Positions 1-11,139 of a DNA stretch of 64,000 nt are shown here, piece after piece; position 1 is the first letter of the stretch, and the number at the start of each line of letters is the position of its first letter. A model generated the notes under the pieces. That model did not search any database. It had not been told where the DNA came from and saw only the letters and a list, made by a program, of their open reading frames with translations. This stretch comes from Immersiella caudata (Eukaryota; Ascomycota; Sordariomycetes; Sordariales; Lasiosphaeriaceae): positions 310,001-374,000 of the forward strand of contig JAULSU010000006.1 in NCBI GenBank assembly GCA_030512335.1. Reading direction: 5' to 3'. Made by a program: the position numbers and the translations under genes.

Positions 1-359
1 CCACCCTAACACTGCAGGCTGCCATGTGCAGGAGATGACTCTGAACGCCAAGACAACTGGACCAGACTTCGCCGATCTTGCCAAGCGACAACCGGGACTG
101 CCCCTCCACTTCGGAGAGGCCAGGGAATCCCCGCCCCGTTCCGGACCCGCGGCGTGCCAAGAGACCCCGAGACCCCCAGCAGAGAAACGGACGTCATTTC
201 GAGATCACCAACAGACCGACAAGACCAACACCAAACGATGCATTCCAACCTTTGGGTGTATTAGGTAGGACAATGGCAAGTTTCTAAATGGTGGTATATT
301 ACAGGCTAGTACTGATATACAGGAATGGGACAAAGAAGACACATCATTGATTGATTTCA
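1..359. other. intergenic, left edge
   Basis: I see no supported gene here. Short overlapping reading frames are present but none has family features. It is the 3' flank of the Ser-rich gene that ends at 360. Confidence 0.5.
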
Positions 360-3013
360 TCATGGTGCGGGCGCGAAGCTCTCCAAGTACGTTTCCGCAG
401 CGTACAGCGCCCACGCGTTGCTGGGCGTAACACTGGGATCCGTCCGGTCCGCTGAGATCTTGGTCAGCAGGTTATCCAGGCACCCATCCTTGGCAGCAAC
501 GGCCTGGCCGACATAGTGGCGCTGATCATGACCAAGAATGGCCAAAAGATGGGCCACTTCGATGGCGGGGAGCGCGCAGAACCCGGTCTCGACGTAGCAA
601 GTGCCTTGTGCCTGCATGGCGACGACGGCGAGGTTCGTGCAAGTCGTTCCGCAGTTGAGGTGGCCGGAGATGGCGGTCTGGACACACTGCTCGGCATCGT
701 CAATGAAGGTGTTGGTAGCGGCCGACACGCCGCCCTTTCGCACGACGTGGCGAAGCGTCTCGCAAGTCTTCTCCGCCTGGGCGAGGAGGTACCCTTCCTC
801 ACCGCACTTGAGACTCTCCTCGGCGCACGTCTTGTAGAAGGTGCAAGTCCTCTTTCTGGGCGTGACACACCTGTCCTGGCACTTGGCGAGGCCTGGGCAC
901 TCGGCGCAAGTCGCGCACTTGTCGCAGACGCCGATGTTGCGGACGGTGATGTACGCCTGGACAACACCGTCCCACATGTTGGAGACGGCGGCATCGAATC
1001 GGACCGAGGTGGCGTCGGATTCGGCGGGGACATGAAGTTCCTTGGTGTACCACCCGGCAACATTGCCATCGAAGGCGTGAGCGCCCAATCCCCAGCTGTT
1101 GGACGTGTACCACTCCAGCTGAGACCCGGTGTCCGTTCGCATAGTCACGGTGAAGGGGTCGGTGTACGTCTCGGTGTTCAAGTTCTCGCCGGACTCGAAG
1201 AGATACTCCATGAAGAACGACGTTGTGCCGGTTCTGCCTTGAGGAATTGTGACGGCCTTGCCAGTATTCTGGCTCAACTGGGTGCCAGAGCCGCTACCAA
1301 CCCTGCGAGCGGATACTGGGTCGCCAATATTGGAGCCTGGGCCATCCCAACCGGACATGCCAAAGTCGTCGAAAGCGGGGTTAGGAGTGATGAATGGCAG
1401 CGTCTTCACCTCCTTCTGGCCTTGGAAGGGGACAAAGGTGCCATCTCCGACAGAGCCGTCGGGTCCAGTCACTTGGATGTGATAGGGGGTGTTGTGCTGA
1501 AGACTATTGAAGTTGGCCTCACCGTTGCCATCCGTGACGACGACGGATTTGTACCCGACGGCAAACTGGGATGAGAGGGTGACGGTTGCGCCGGGGAAGA
1601 GGTTGTCGTTGGGATCCCTGACGATGATCTTGGCCGGCTTGTCACCGAAGGTAAGCGGGATGGTCTGCACGAGAGCGCCGCCGTTGGTATCGAAGGCAAA
1701 GATGGTGATCAGGTTGAGACCGCCCGGTAGGTTAGCCAGGGTGATGGTGTTGCCATCAACGGTTGTGCCCGTGACGGGAGCCCAGTTGCTAAAGATGGAG
1801 TAGGTGGCTGGGTCAAGACCGTAGTTGCAGATGTACTCGAGTTGGAACTGGGTGCCGATGGGGTTGAAGGTGCCCTCGGACACGCCGTTGACCTTGAAGC
1901 AGTTCGGCGGGGATGGAGGGGGCAGCGATGACTCTGCGGGCGGGGCCGAAGACACCGACGATGGCACGGCTGAGGACGACGCCACAGAGGAAGAAAAGAC
2001 AGTCGATGAGGCTTCCTCCTCTTCTTCCTCGCACCACTCCCACTCCTCCTCCTCGCTCACGGTTGAGCTCACCACCGACGACGACGACGGGAGGGCGGAG
2101 GAGCTGAACACGGTGGATGACGGTGCGATGGACGATGAGTAGGGCACGCTCGACGATGAGACTGGAGCCGACGAGGAGGCCACGCTTGACGAGCTGGGTG
2201 CGACTGAGGATGAGGCAGGGACGGAGGAAGAGATCACGCTCGACGAGGGGGAAACCGAGGAGCCGGCGCTGGAGCTGATCACGGACGACGACGACACAAC
2301 CGAAGAGGATGGGGCAGCCGAAGACGAGTACACGGCCGAAGACGAGTACACGACCGACGATGAAGGGGCAGCCGAGGATGGCGAGTAGGTCGGCCACGAA
2401 TACGGCGTGGTTGTTGTTGTTCCATGGTAGGTCGGGCTGGGAGGGAACACGGTCGGGTAGTGATCGCCCAAGGAGCAATCGATGGTGGAGGGCTGAGAGG
2501 TGCTAGGTTAGCAGGGTGGTTTGGGATGGGAGACATGAGAGAACCTACTGTGGTCGTGGTCGTGGTCGTCTCGCAAGGGACGGTGACTGTCACGATGGTT
2601 GGGCCGGCTGCACAACCCTGGCGGCACTGGGTCGTGGTGACGGTGAATCCGGGGGGTGCCCATCCTCCCTGATTGCCGTTGCCACCTGGTTGACCACCTC
2701 CGGGTTGACCACCCCCAGGTCGACCACCTCCGGGTGTCGGCTTGACGCCACGGGTCAGGGTCTCGGTGATGGTGTAAGTGACGTCCCTCCAGCCCGTCTC
2801 GCAGATCTCGGGAAGAACCGTCTTGTAAGTCGTGACATCGGGGGCCTTGAAAGGCTCGATCCCGCAGGCCCGAGGACCGCAGTCAGTTGCCGTCACGTAC
2901 TCGAAGACGACCTGGAAACCCGTCTTGACGTCCGCCGAGGCGAGGTTTCGGTTGCCGTGAACCGCCGCAGGCAGCGCCAGCAAGGCGGCCAGACCACTCC
3001 GAATTGTCGCCAT
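360..3013 (-). CDS. Ser-rich secreted cell-wall-type protein with Cys-rich C-terminus
   Basis: Two exons are read on the minus strand, 3013-2549 and 2492-360, joined in phase 0 across a 56 bp GT-AG intron (donor GTAGGT). The product is 865 aa. It starts with a signal peptide (MATIRSGLAALLALPAAVHG), followed by a short Cys-containing segment and a Gly/Pro/Gln-rich linker. About 130 residues of Ser/Val/Ala stalk follow, with a short Glu/Trp-rich interruption. Then come beta-rich segments resembling Ig/carbohydrate-binding folds (roughly residues 360-640). A C-terminal block of about 200 residues has paired cysteines whose pattern resembles a family of fungal secreted proteins with stanniocalcin-like helices. 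There is no clear C-terminal GPI hydrophobic tail. The stalk plus folded ends suggest a secreted or wall-associated adhesin-like protein. The substrate is unknown. The start is the ATG giving the signal peptide. Confidence 0.75.
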
Positions 3014-3777
3014 TTTTTATTTTTATTTTGCTTGACCTCCGAAAAGAGTGATGGGAGTGCAGCAAAGAAAGGAAAAAAGCATTCACCAGGAAAAGACCCG
3101 GGAACGCATGGAATAAATATCTATCGTGTTTATTTTCGGACCTCGGAGTCCAGATTCTGGAAGCCCCAATGGTAAGACAACAACCATGTTCTTTCCCCTG
3201 AAGCGCGGAAGCTGTAAGCAGCGTCGTGGCGGGCTGACGACCCCCTGTCGGCGTCTGGCCCTCACCCTGGGGTTTAGTCGCCAAGACGCGCCTCGCCCTC
3301 AGCTCCCCGCCAGCATAGACAATCGGTTGTGGCGTCCAGTCGGAGGCTCAATTGGGTGCTAGCGGCTCCAGCAGAAATTTTATCCCATTCGCGCTACGTC
3401 CGACTCGGAACACAAGCGTGCAAAGTAGAGAGAACTAGCGGTCGTTAGTGCGAGGGGGACGCAATCCTGCGACGGGGACGAGACCGCTTCCGTTCTAGAT
3501 GTTGTGGTCCCTGCGGGTTCGTGAAGCTTAAACGCGAGAAGGCTGGTGATTCGGCGAGTTCCAAGCGCTTGGGGAATTTTTTTTTTTTTCGCGTTGTGCC
3601 GAGGAGCTTTTTCTCCGGGGACCCGCAAAAGCAAATAGGAAACGAAAGCTTGGAAGCGCGGTTCGGTGAGGTCCGTGGCAGGGGGATGCATGGTTGGTTG
3701 CTTTTTGTTCGAGTCGTGCATTGTGATTTTGGTTTTTGGTTTTTAGATGCAAAGTCTTGGGGGCCAGAACTTGGGAG
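3014..3777. other. intergenic
   Basis: No supported gene. It holds the upstream region of the Ser-rich gene and a poly-T tract near 3581. Short reading frames on both strands lack family signatures. Confidence 0.5.
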
Positions 3778-4657
3778 CTACAACTTCAACTCATCGTGGG
3801 CAATCTGCTGCAGCGAGCCACACACCCCCACATCCTCATACTCCTCGCCAAAGCCGCGAACCTCGGGGATGATGCGAAGGCCCAGCGACAGAACCTTGAG
3901 CAGGATGTAGTTGACGCCAACCAACGCCGATCCACTCGTCCAGCATGAAGTAGTCGGCCGAGTAGGCCCAGTGCTGCGCGATGCCCTGCCCCAGTCGGAC
4001 CATGAGTGGCTGCACACTCTCACGCGCGCCGTCGGAGAGCCAGCTGCCGGTCCAGTCGTATAAGCTGCCAGTTCACCTTGAATCCGGGGCCGTTGTGGCG
4101 CCGCTGCATGCCGTCGGATGGTGCGACCTGGCGAGACTGGGCAAATCCAGTCCCGTTGGCAAAAGACGTCAAGTAGATGTCGGTGGGCTGGAAGCGAGAG
4201 GTTTTGATGGGTTACACCGCGGATGATGTACTGCTCGCTATGACCGTCCAAATCCGCGGGAGCATTGCTGTTGCTGCTGGTGGTGCCGACGACGACATGG
4301 AGGGAGGGGGCGACGGGAGTCTCAAAGGTTTCCCACGCGAAGCCCTGGTCGGCGAGCATCTCGGTGAGGAACCCTTCCAGTTCCAGCGCGGACATGCGTA
4401 GCTGGCGGCGCTCCGACCCCGGGCCTGACGAGGCGCCGGACCAGGCATTCGAGTTGACGGATGCAGCAAGCGACGAGAACACCAAGGCCGCCATGAGAAC
4501 GGTAAAGTCGGTGCAGGGGTGCTGTGTACCGGCGTAGTGGTTGACTATTCTGCACGTGCAGGCCCAGAGGTTGGATCGCGGCTGCGTTTGCTGCAAGCAG
4601 TGCGAAAGAGAGGGCGAATACATGGTGCACGAGACGACAGGTTATCGAGGTCCGCAT
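3778..4657 (-). pseudogene. secreted protein of unknown family, broken by several frameshifts
   Basis: Coding-like protein sequence continues along the minus strand but switches frame at least four times without convincing splice sites. A signal peptide (MRTSITCRLVHHVFALSFAL) starts at 4657. The frame then moves to a segment with YAGTQHPCTDFTVLMAAL and ALELEGFLTEMLADQGFAWE. It moves again to DIYLTSFANGTGFAQSRQV, again to YDWTGSWLSDGARESVQPLM, and finally to VNYILLKVLSLGLRIIPEV, ending at 3778. The switches fall near 4560, 4190, 4060 and 3920. I do not recognise the family; it looks like a secreted protein of about 280 residues. Either this is a decayed gene or the assembly has indel errors here. 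Confidence 0.5.
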
Positions 4658-5056
4658 CTTGGCTTTGTGGTAACGGTGAGTAGGTAGTTAGGTGCTTGCT
4701 TACAGTCATTTAACCCCATCCGAGGTAGCTACCCTGTCCAGCTTTATACAAACGAATAACGCAAAGTCTGCTCTGCCAAACCCCTTGCTGGTGCAGATAA
4801 AGCTGCCTTGAATCTGCCATTACAAGACATATCGTTGGTATTGGTGTTTGTGTTGGTGATTTGGATTTGTGAGTGAATCATGAGAAACCTTCAATCTACC
4901 TCGCCAGACCAACACGCTGCTCTGGTCCAATAGGGGCTTGGCCTCTGATATCTGCTTGTTGGTGATTTGGAGTCAGTATACAAGCAACCTATCCGCACCC
5001 AACATCAACCCCAAGTTTTTCTCCTCTCTCCCACACAGCCCAGCCAGCCCACAATC
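4658..5056. other. intergenic
   Basis: No gene seen. It separates the divergently read secreted pseudogene and the small membrane-protein gene, so it probably holds both promoters. Confidence 0.45.
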
Positions 5057-5390
5057 ATGTACACGCGAATCATCTCGACAACCTTTCTTGCCCTCGGCAT
5101 CCTCGCCGCATCTATTTTCCCCCACACAATACCAGACCTATACACCCTGCCGCAAAAAACCACCTTCATCTTCACCTGCCTCGCCCTTCCCGCCGTCGAC
5201 TCGTTTTGCCGCGTCATGATCCACTACAAAGTCAACCCCGCCGCGGCTAATCAAGACGCCAGGTGCCTCTTGATGGGGGCTGGCGCATCGACCGTGGTTG
5301 CTGCTGTTAGGTTGCAACGCTACCCTCCTGCAGTTCTTCATGGGGCGGCAGATGGCCATACCTAATTCTCAGGACGAACTCAGCGGTTAG
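5057..5390 (+). pseudogene. small multi-pass membrane protein with a frameshift
   Basis: From the ATG at 5057 the frame encodes about 85 residues with hydrophobic segments (ISTTFLALGILAASIF, TFIFTCLALPAVDSFC, a third after GAGAST). After about 5310 the plausible continuation, CNATLLQFFMGRQMAIPNSQ, lies in another frame and ends at a TAG at 5388-5390. The original frame instead runs into low-quality sequence and stops at 5365. No intron with legal splice sites restores the frame. I do not recognise the family. It may be a real short gene with a one-base indel, a pseudogene, or an assembly error. Confidence 0.35.
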
Positions 5391-5786
5391 AATGTCGCTG
5401 AATTTACGGGCGCTATTACGAGATACTGCGTGATAGAGAAGAAGTCGAAGAGGTTGGATTGGTTCAGAGATGGACGTACACATATCTCAACCCCCATAAC
5501 GTGAAGGGACAGCGCCAGCTATCTAGCCATCCCGAAACCCGCGCGTTAAGAGGCAGCAAGACTCCAGGGTGCTATAGTCACCAACGTGGCTTGTTAAGCA
5601 ATGGCTAAAAGTATTCTAGTGAATTGGCAGTTGTGGGAGGGAATCACATGACAGCAACGGTCAGGGGTACGGGCATCACGCCTCCATGTTTCAGGTCTCA
5701 GCCGCACGGAAGCACCCAAGACCTCCACCTCCTACCATTCTTCCCCAAATTCACATGCCGCTCAACAAAACATCACCATCTAAGCC
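5391..5786. other. intergenic
   Basis: Nothing recognisable. It is the upstream region of the HET-domain gene, whose ATG at 5787 has a good fungal context (agccATGG). Confidence 0.45.
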
Positions 5787-7766
5787 ATGGCGACATACAA
5801 ATACACGAACCTCGAAAGCGGCGAGATAAGGGTTCTAGAACTCTTTCCAGGTGTTGACAACGACCCGCTCCAGGGCAATCTACATGTCGTGCAACTCAGT
5901 GACCAACAGTTCGGGCCCCATACAGAGAATGAAACCACGTCCTTTGAAGCGCTGTCCTATGAATGGGGCAGTGACTCCAAACCGTTTACCCTGCAGACCC
6001 CGACAGGCTCCATCGCCCTGACCGAGTCTCTCTATGGTTTCTTGGTGAGGATCAGGCGAGAGATTGACAGCAACAAGACACGGTGCCTTTGGGCGGATGC
6101 AGTCTGCATCGACCAGGACAACACCCTCGAGAAGGGAGTCCAAGTACGCCTGATGCCGTCGATTTATAGCACCGCTAGCCACGTCCTTGCCGATCTTGGA
6201 GAATGGGACGCTGACGCCGAGATCGCACTCGGAATGATCGACCTCCATTGGCGACATAACATCTGGACCGGAGGGGATGCCGCAGTTTATGGGAGAACCA
6301 TGACTCCCGAAGAAATGGCCATTCTGCTGTGCATCCCCCTGGACGAGCTCAAAAAGCCGGGAGACGACGAGACGTTGCCCGATGAATCCGACGAGCGGTG
6401 GGAGACGGGACGACGATTCTTCTCAAAGGGCTGGTTTTCCCGACTTTGGGTGGTCCAGGAGTTTGTCCTTGCTCAGGACATTACCTTTTATTGCGGGCAG
6501 CATCACATTGACTGGCGTCACTTATTTGCTGGCTGTCAACTCTACGGACGAGATGCCACCGTCTCGCTGCTTGGATCCGGTTCCACTGGAAGGATAGACG
6601 ATTTTTCCAGTTCAGGCGTAGTGCTCTTTTCTGCCATGGGATGGTTCCGAAGCTTTCGGCTGCTCAGGCATTCTCCGCCAGGCGCACAACTCCTCGACGA
6701 TATCTGCAGCAAAAGCAAAACGTGGAGCCAGTTCGCCAAATGCAACCTCGTGAACCTGCTTCAGATATTTCGCCACTCCAGGTGCAAACTTCCGCAGGAT
6801 CGTTACCATGCTCTCACCGAGGTCTCCTCTGATTTCTGCAAAGGCGGCGTCTCAGGCCCAGCTCCAGACTACAACTCGGGAATCACCGAAATTGTGCTCA
6901 GGTGGGGGCGATTTCTCATCCAACAACCAGGGGGTGAGAACATGTTGCAGCGGGCGGGACTCTGGGCAGCCCAGGGCTCCGCGATGCCGACGTGGATGCA
7001 AGACTTTGCCAACTCCAAAGCCACCATCGTGGAGCTTTCAAATCAGGAAAGCAGCTACAAAGCAGCAGGCGACACAGAATTCGAGGCCTCTTTATGCCCC
7101 GAGTCCCCCAATTTTATAACCCTCAAGGGATGGAGACTGGACGAGGTGGTTGATGTCACACAGGCTCCAAACACAACTTTTGACGTGATCAGCGAACGAG
7201 ATATCTACGATTACGTCAAAGCGGGCTGTGAAGTCTGGGCAAGAGCAAAAGACCGCTACCCCATTGCTTATCCGGACAACTTAGTTGCGACCATGGCCCC
7301 TGTGAATGCGCTGTGCGCAAATCCCAACCGGGGGCCAATGCCGTGGAAGCTGCTTGCAGGGTATTGGTACGTTGCCATTTACTCGTGCATGCCTGAAGAA
7401 ACACGGACCTGGGAGCAAGCCGCGAGCAAACTGGGGCAGCTGGAGTGGTTTCGCGGCCTGGATTGTACCCAAGAGGAGCTAATGGAGGGGGTTCAGGGAT
7501 TCATCCGGGGGATGGCCACGCCAATGATGCAGGGGCTACGACCGGCGACGACGCAGGGTGGTTATTTTGCGAGTGCACCGTCCATGACGGTGGTGGGAGA
7601 TGAGGTTTGGATTATTAAAGGCTGTCGATTACCTCTGGTGTTTCGCAAGAGCCAGGAGTATCCGGACCTGTATCAACTTGTAGGGAGTTGCTACTGCTAT
7701 GGAGTGATGTCTGGTCAAATGTTAGAAAAGGAAAGGTTCAGGTTTGAGGATATTATGGTTCACTAA
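5787..7766 (+). CDS. HET-domain (heterokaryon incompatibility) protein
   Basis: A single exon encodes 659 aa. The N-terminal HET domain (about residues 50-190) carries the family signatures FEALSYEWG (53-61), LWADAVCIDQ (101-110) and KGVQVRLMPSIYSTASHV (from about 116), followed by WFSRLWVVQEFVLA (near 215-230). HET domains act in vegetative incompatibility, where they trigger cell death after fusion of unlike strains. The domain is structurally related to TIR domains. The C-terminal two thirds have no recognised NACHT, ankyrin or WD repeats but contain the conserved tail motif seen in many HET proteins (GDEVWIIKGCRLPLVFRK). There is no signal peptide. Unlike its neighbours on both sides the reading frame is intact. 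Confidence 0.88.
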   Translation: MATYKYTNLESGEIRVLELFPGVDNDPLQGNLHVVQLSDQQFGPHTENETTSFEALSYEWGSDSKPFTLQTPTGSIALTESLYGFLVRIRREIDSNKTRCLWADAVCIDQDNTLEKGVQVRLMPSIYSTASHVLADLGEWDADAEIALGMIDLHWRHNIWTGGDAAVYGRTMTPEEMAILLCIPLDELKKPGDDETLPDESDERWETGRRFFSKGWFSRLWVVQEFVLAQDITFYCGQHHIDWRHLFAGCQLYGRDATVSLLGSGSTGRIDDFSSSGVVLFSAMGWFRSFRLLRHSPPGAQLLDDICSKSKTWSQFAKCNLVNLLQIFRHSRCKLPQDRYHALTEVSSDFCKGGVSGPAPDYNSGITEIVLRWGRFLIQQPGGENMLQRAGLWAAQGSAMPTWMQDFANSKATIVELSNQESSYKAAGDTEFEASLCPESPNFITLKGWRLDEVVDVTQAPNTTFDVISERDIYDYVKAGCEVWARAKDRYPIAYPDNLVATMAPVNALCANPNRGPMPWKLLAGYWYVAIYSCMPEETRTWEQAASKLGQLEWFRGLDCTQEELMEGVQGFIRGMATPMMQGLRPATTQGGYFASAPSMTVVGDEVWIIKGCRLPLVFRKSQEYPDLYQLVGSCYCYGVMSGQMLEKERFRFEDIMVH

Positions 7767-9141
7767 GAGGTAGGTGCCTAAGGGAGGTAGTTACAACGAG
7801 ATTTCCGATAATTGACCGACCGCCGCACCAGTGTAACTTTGAAGGTAGAAGGTCCAAGGGCGTCTCGGATAGAACGGGAACTCATCTGATGCAGTATCAG
7901 GGTGAGGGTATTTGGAGCTCCTTCGAGACGATAACCTTTGTCGTGATTGCGAATGCGGCATTGAGCGTTGGGAACTCCTGAATTAAAGTGTAAAGCTTGT
8001 CCCACCGAGCTCAGGCCTTCGGTTGCGGTGTACCTACCCCTGGAACAGACTTGAGTGAACACTGGCAGCCAATCAAAACACACCCCCTTTAGCTAGCGGA
8101 GAATGCCAACAGGGGCGCTGAACAATACAATGCTAGGGTTGGGACTTTATGCAATGTTATTTTCGAGCTCGTTTTGGCGCCGGGCTGCTCCAACGCAAGC
8201 TTGGCCTGCTCGACAAAGACTTTGTCTGCTTGACGTTTACCCTTTTTGAACATGCCAATCAAACCTCGCTCAAGAACCCTTCCATCGCACCCAAGGGATC
8301 AGAAATTTGCAGCGGCAAAGACAGCGCAACAAGTGTAAGGTGCTCATTTGCTGCCTTGCCCCGCAAAAGACAGCTGTTTTGGCTTCTGAGACACGCATCA
8401 GGCTTTACTACACTTTGAGCCTTTCGGTGGCGGGGAAATTGAAGAAGAGCGGTCTGTTCGTTTCCAGTTGGTTCATGGGCGATAGGTCTTGCCTGTCGAC
8501 AAGTGACACGCCGCCGACATCCGGGTCGCTCTTGCCGAAGCATTACGTTCTTTCTAGGTACTGGAAGGCGGAGTGCAGCAAAGTTACACAGAGGGGCTTT
8601 AGGAGGCTACGTACCTTCCTCTGATTAGGTAGTTGCTTGCCTCAAAATATGCTGCGGCACTGCTAGGACAAATGGCCAGGCATGTCAGCACCCGGAATAA
8701 TTTTTCGTCCCTCAGTTTACTCTTTTCTTCCACATCCCTTCTTCACATCCCTTCTTCGCCGTCTAGCCGCTTCTTGGCCAGTTCACTGTCCAGTCATCCG
8801 CTCTGCATCTGTCTCGCACGCTCTCTTTTCTAGGTACCTATCTCTCCTCGTCGGCTCGAGTACAATTGCCTCAACTGGGGAGTCAAATGTGCCCCTCTCC
8901 CGTGGTCACAATCACCCTAACGGCCCAACTTGTTCTTGTACGGTCAAACGCTTGTACAGTAGAGGCCCGGTTCAATGTCTGCAGTTTGAAGTTTAAACAT
9001 AGACTTACCTGCGTAGGCCAAAAATCGCCGCTAAATGTTGACAAACAGCTTTGTTGCATTTTGTACTGTGTACTACGGCACTATAGCCCTAACAACCCCG
9101 CATCACCAGATGCACTCGTCCTCATCAGCAATTAATACTGT
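7767..9141. other. intergenic, 1.4 kb
   Basis: No supported gene on either strand; only short frames without family features. It contains C/T-rich stretches around 8700-8830. Confidence 0.45.
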
Positions 9142-10204
9142 CTAGCCCTTTGTTTTCTTGGCCTGTTTGCCTTTCGTTGTGGGGGCCCAACTCCACTCAT
9201 CCACTTCTTCTTCTTCATCAAGCCCCAAGTCTTGGATGGCATCGGCAGACTTGAGAGCGGTCTCTATTAAACTGCGGAGCGATAAATTACATGCGCTATA
9301 AGCGCTCGTCTGCATGTGCCAGCCCTTGCTTGGAGATGGCATTTCCCGCATGCTTCGGACTGTGTCCGCAACGCTACGGCTCTCGAAGAGCGGTTCAGCA
9401 GCACCATCGAGAAGCCTCTCATGGTGCAGGTATTTGACGAGGGCACCAAGATGAATTGAACGGCACTCAAAGGAGCAACCGGTCGTATCTTCAAGAAGCT
9501 TGCTCTTGATATCATTCAGAGAAGAGATAAGCTGCTTCAGGACTGCTTCTCTTCGCATATTGATGTGATCTACCATTATTATCAGCTTAAGAAACAGGGC
9601 TAAATTATCTGTATTGGTCACTCACTTGCTATCCGTTCCGGATTGGTAGGCCAAGTGTCCGAAACTCTCCCGGACACTGCGAAACAGCAACACTCGTGAC
9701 AGCTTTGTGGATTCGAGTACTGCTGAAGATTGAGGTGATACATATCCAAAGAATCAAGTCTCTGCCGTATGTTTTCGGAAGCGAATACTGCAAAGAGTCG
9801 ATCCACAGGTCGAGGAAAAAGTACAGAGCATCGTGAAGTTCGTAGTAGTCGACAAGGACGGTAATCTTACAGAGCATCTCAAGTGTAACTCTGCGTGGAA
9901 TTTCTCTTGTGCGGTAATGTATCGCACTCAAGACAATATACATGGCCTTAGAATCCCAACCTTCAGCTTCGAGGTTCTTGTTGCCATCTTCAGCTGCCGA
10001 TCCTTCTTGCCAGCTTCCGGTCAAGGCCGCTTGAAATACACGCGAGGTTTGGATCAGGTTTTGTGAGACGACTCGGAATGTGACCGGTGTACTGTTGCTT
10101 GTCGTGGTTTGCGGGTCGTCCCACGCGGCAAATGCGGCGTTCGGGTTACGAAGCGTAAGGATCGCATCACTACGATTAGAGGCCGTCCCGAAGTTGAGAG
10201 ACAT
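9142..10204 (-). pseudogene. BTB/POZ domain protein, one-base deletion
   Basis: Exons 10204-9626 and 9569-9142 (56 bp intron, GTGAGT...TAG). The N-terminal half is the fungal BTB/POZ fold: SDAILTLRNPNAAFAAWDD, VTFRVVSQNLIQTSRVFQAA, LSAIHYRTREIPRRVTLEML and LVDYYELHDALYFFLDLWID. The second exon gives the usual C-terminal part with CSFECRSIHLGAL and a Glu-rich tail. Near 9640 the frame breaks. Upstream it reads TLGLPI and then stops; one frame over it reads PERIA, then across the intron NHINMRREAVL. The family consensus LGLPIPERI shows that a single C is missing from an expected CCC. With that base the protein would be about 335 aa. BTB proteins are dimerisation modules, often cullin-3 adaptors; the role here is unknown. 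Confidence 0.7.
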
Positions 10205-11139
10205 GCTTCGTGCTCAGTGAGCGGTATGTATATGGGAGACGATGAACTCATCAGAAGCATTGAAAAGTTTGAGCTGGTTTATACTCCTCTGTCTGAAAAA
10301 GCCTCATTTCCGCCCTCGGGTGGAGGTTGGGCACCAATATTGCCACGAGGATCCTCGCTCACGGCTGTAACGTATTGATTGGGTGAAAGGAGGGGCAAGC
10401 TGAAAATACTGTACGTGGTCGGCTGTTGAAGGCTATTAGAGGGCGTTCATGATGACGTACACAGTGTGAATTAAGACGCCCAATGCATCAGTCTTGACGA
10501 GCCAAAGGTGGGTCTAATTGGGTTTCATTTATTAGAATCCGGATACCGAACTTGGCCCCTACTCTAACTGGCGGTCAAAGTTCGAAAAACCCGCGAAAGT
10601 TGCTGCGTGGCGATTGGGTTTTGGAGGGTGCGAGTGTTGATATTTAAGATGTCATCCAAATCAGGCTGAGGCAACAATTTTTATAGAGTTTATCGACTCG
10701 TAGCGGCGATAGAGGTTTTGAACGTTGAACACATTGTAGTCCAGGGTTGCTGACCCCCAGACAAAGTCCAAGTCTGACAAAGGCATTGGTTGATTGTGTC
10801 TTTCCAGCCAATCAGAGAAGGTTACCAAGCACCAAACGCCGGAAGCCATGATGTGTTGGACTTAACCTGCTTGGAAGGTCCATAAAAGAACAACAAGCGA
10901 TTACTTACAATACCGTTGTTCTCACGCCATCCTTTGCAGACAAACAAAACCGTTTCGTACAACCTTATCGGGACTATCTTGACATCCAAAAAGACCCACA
11001 CGAGACGGTGTGACTCCAAGACATGTTAGAGGGAGTGGATACGCTGGCAGTGCGGGGTAGAAATAGCATCGCAGGCTTCATCGACGATTCTAAAGGTCGT
11101 ACCTTCCCCAATCCACTATGTCCGCGAAATTCGCCGATC
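10205..11139. other. intergenic
   Basis: No gene seen. It lies between the divergent BTB and P450 genes. An ATG at 11023 is in frame with the P450 but adds a 39-residue non-helical extension, so it was not used as the start. Confidence 0.45.

Noticed and set aside
516..1574. 352-codon plus-strand frame
   Set aside because: Antisense shadow of the Ser-rich secreted protein gene; composition follows its codon usage and no family features are present.
11023..11139. Upstream ATG for the P450
   Set aside because: The 39 extra residues are polar and would bury the membrane anchor; the ATG at 11140 gives the normal N-terminus.
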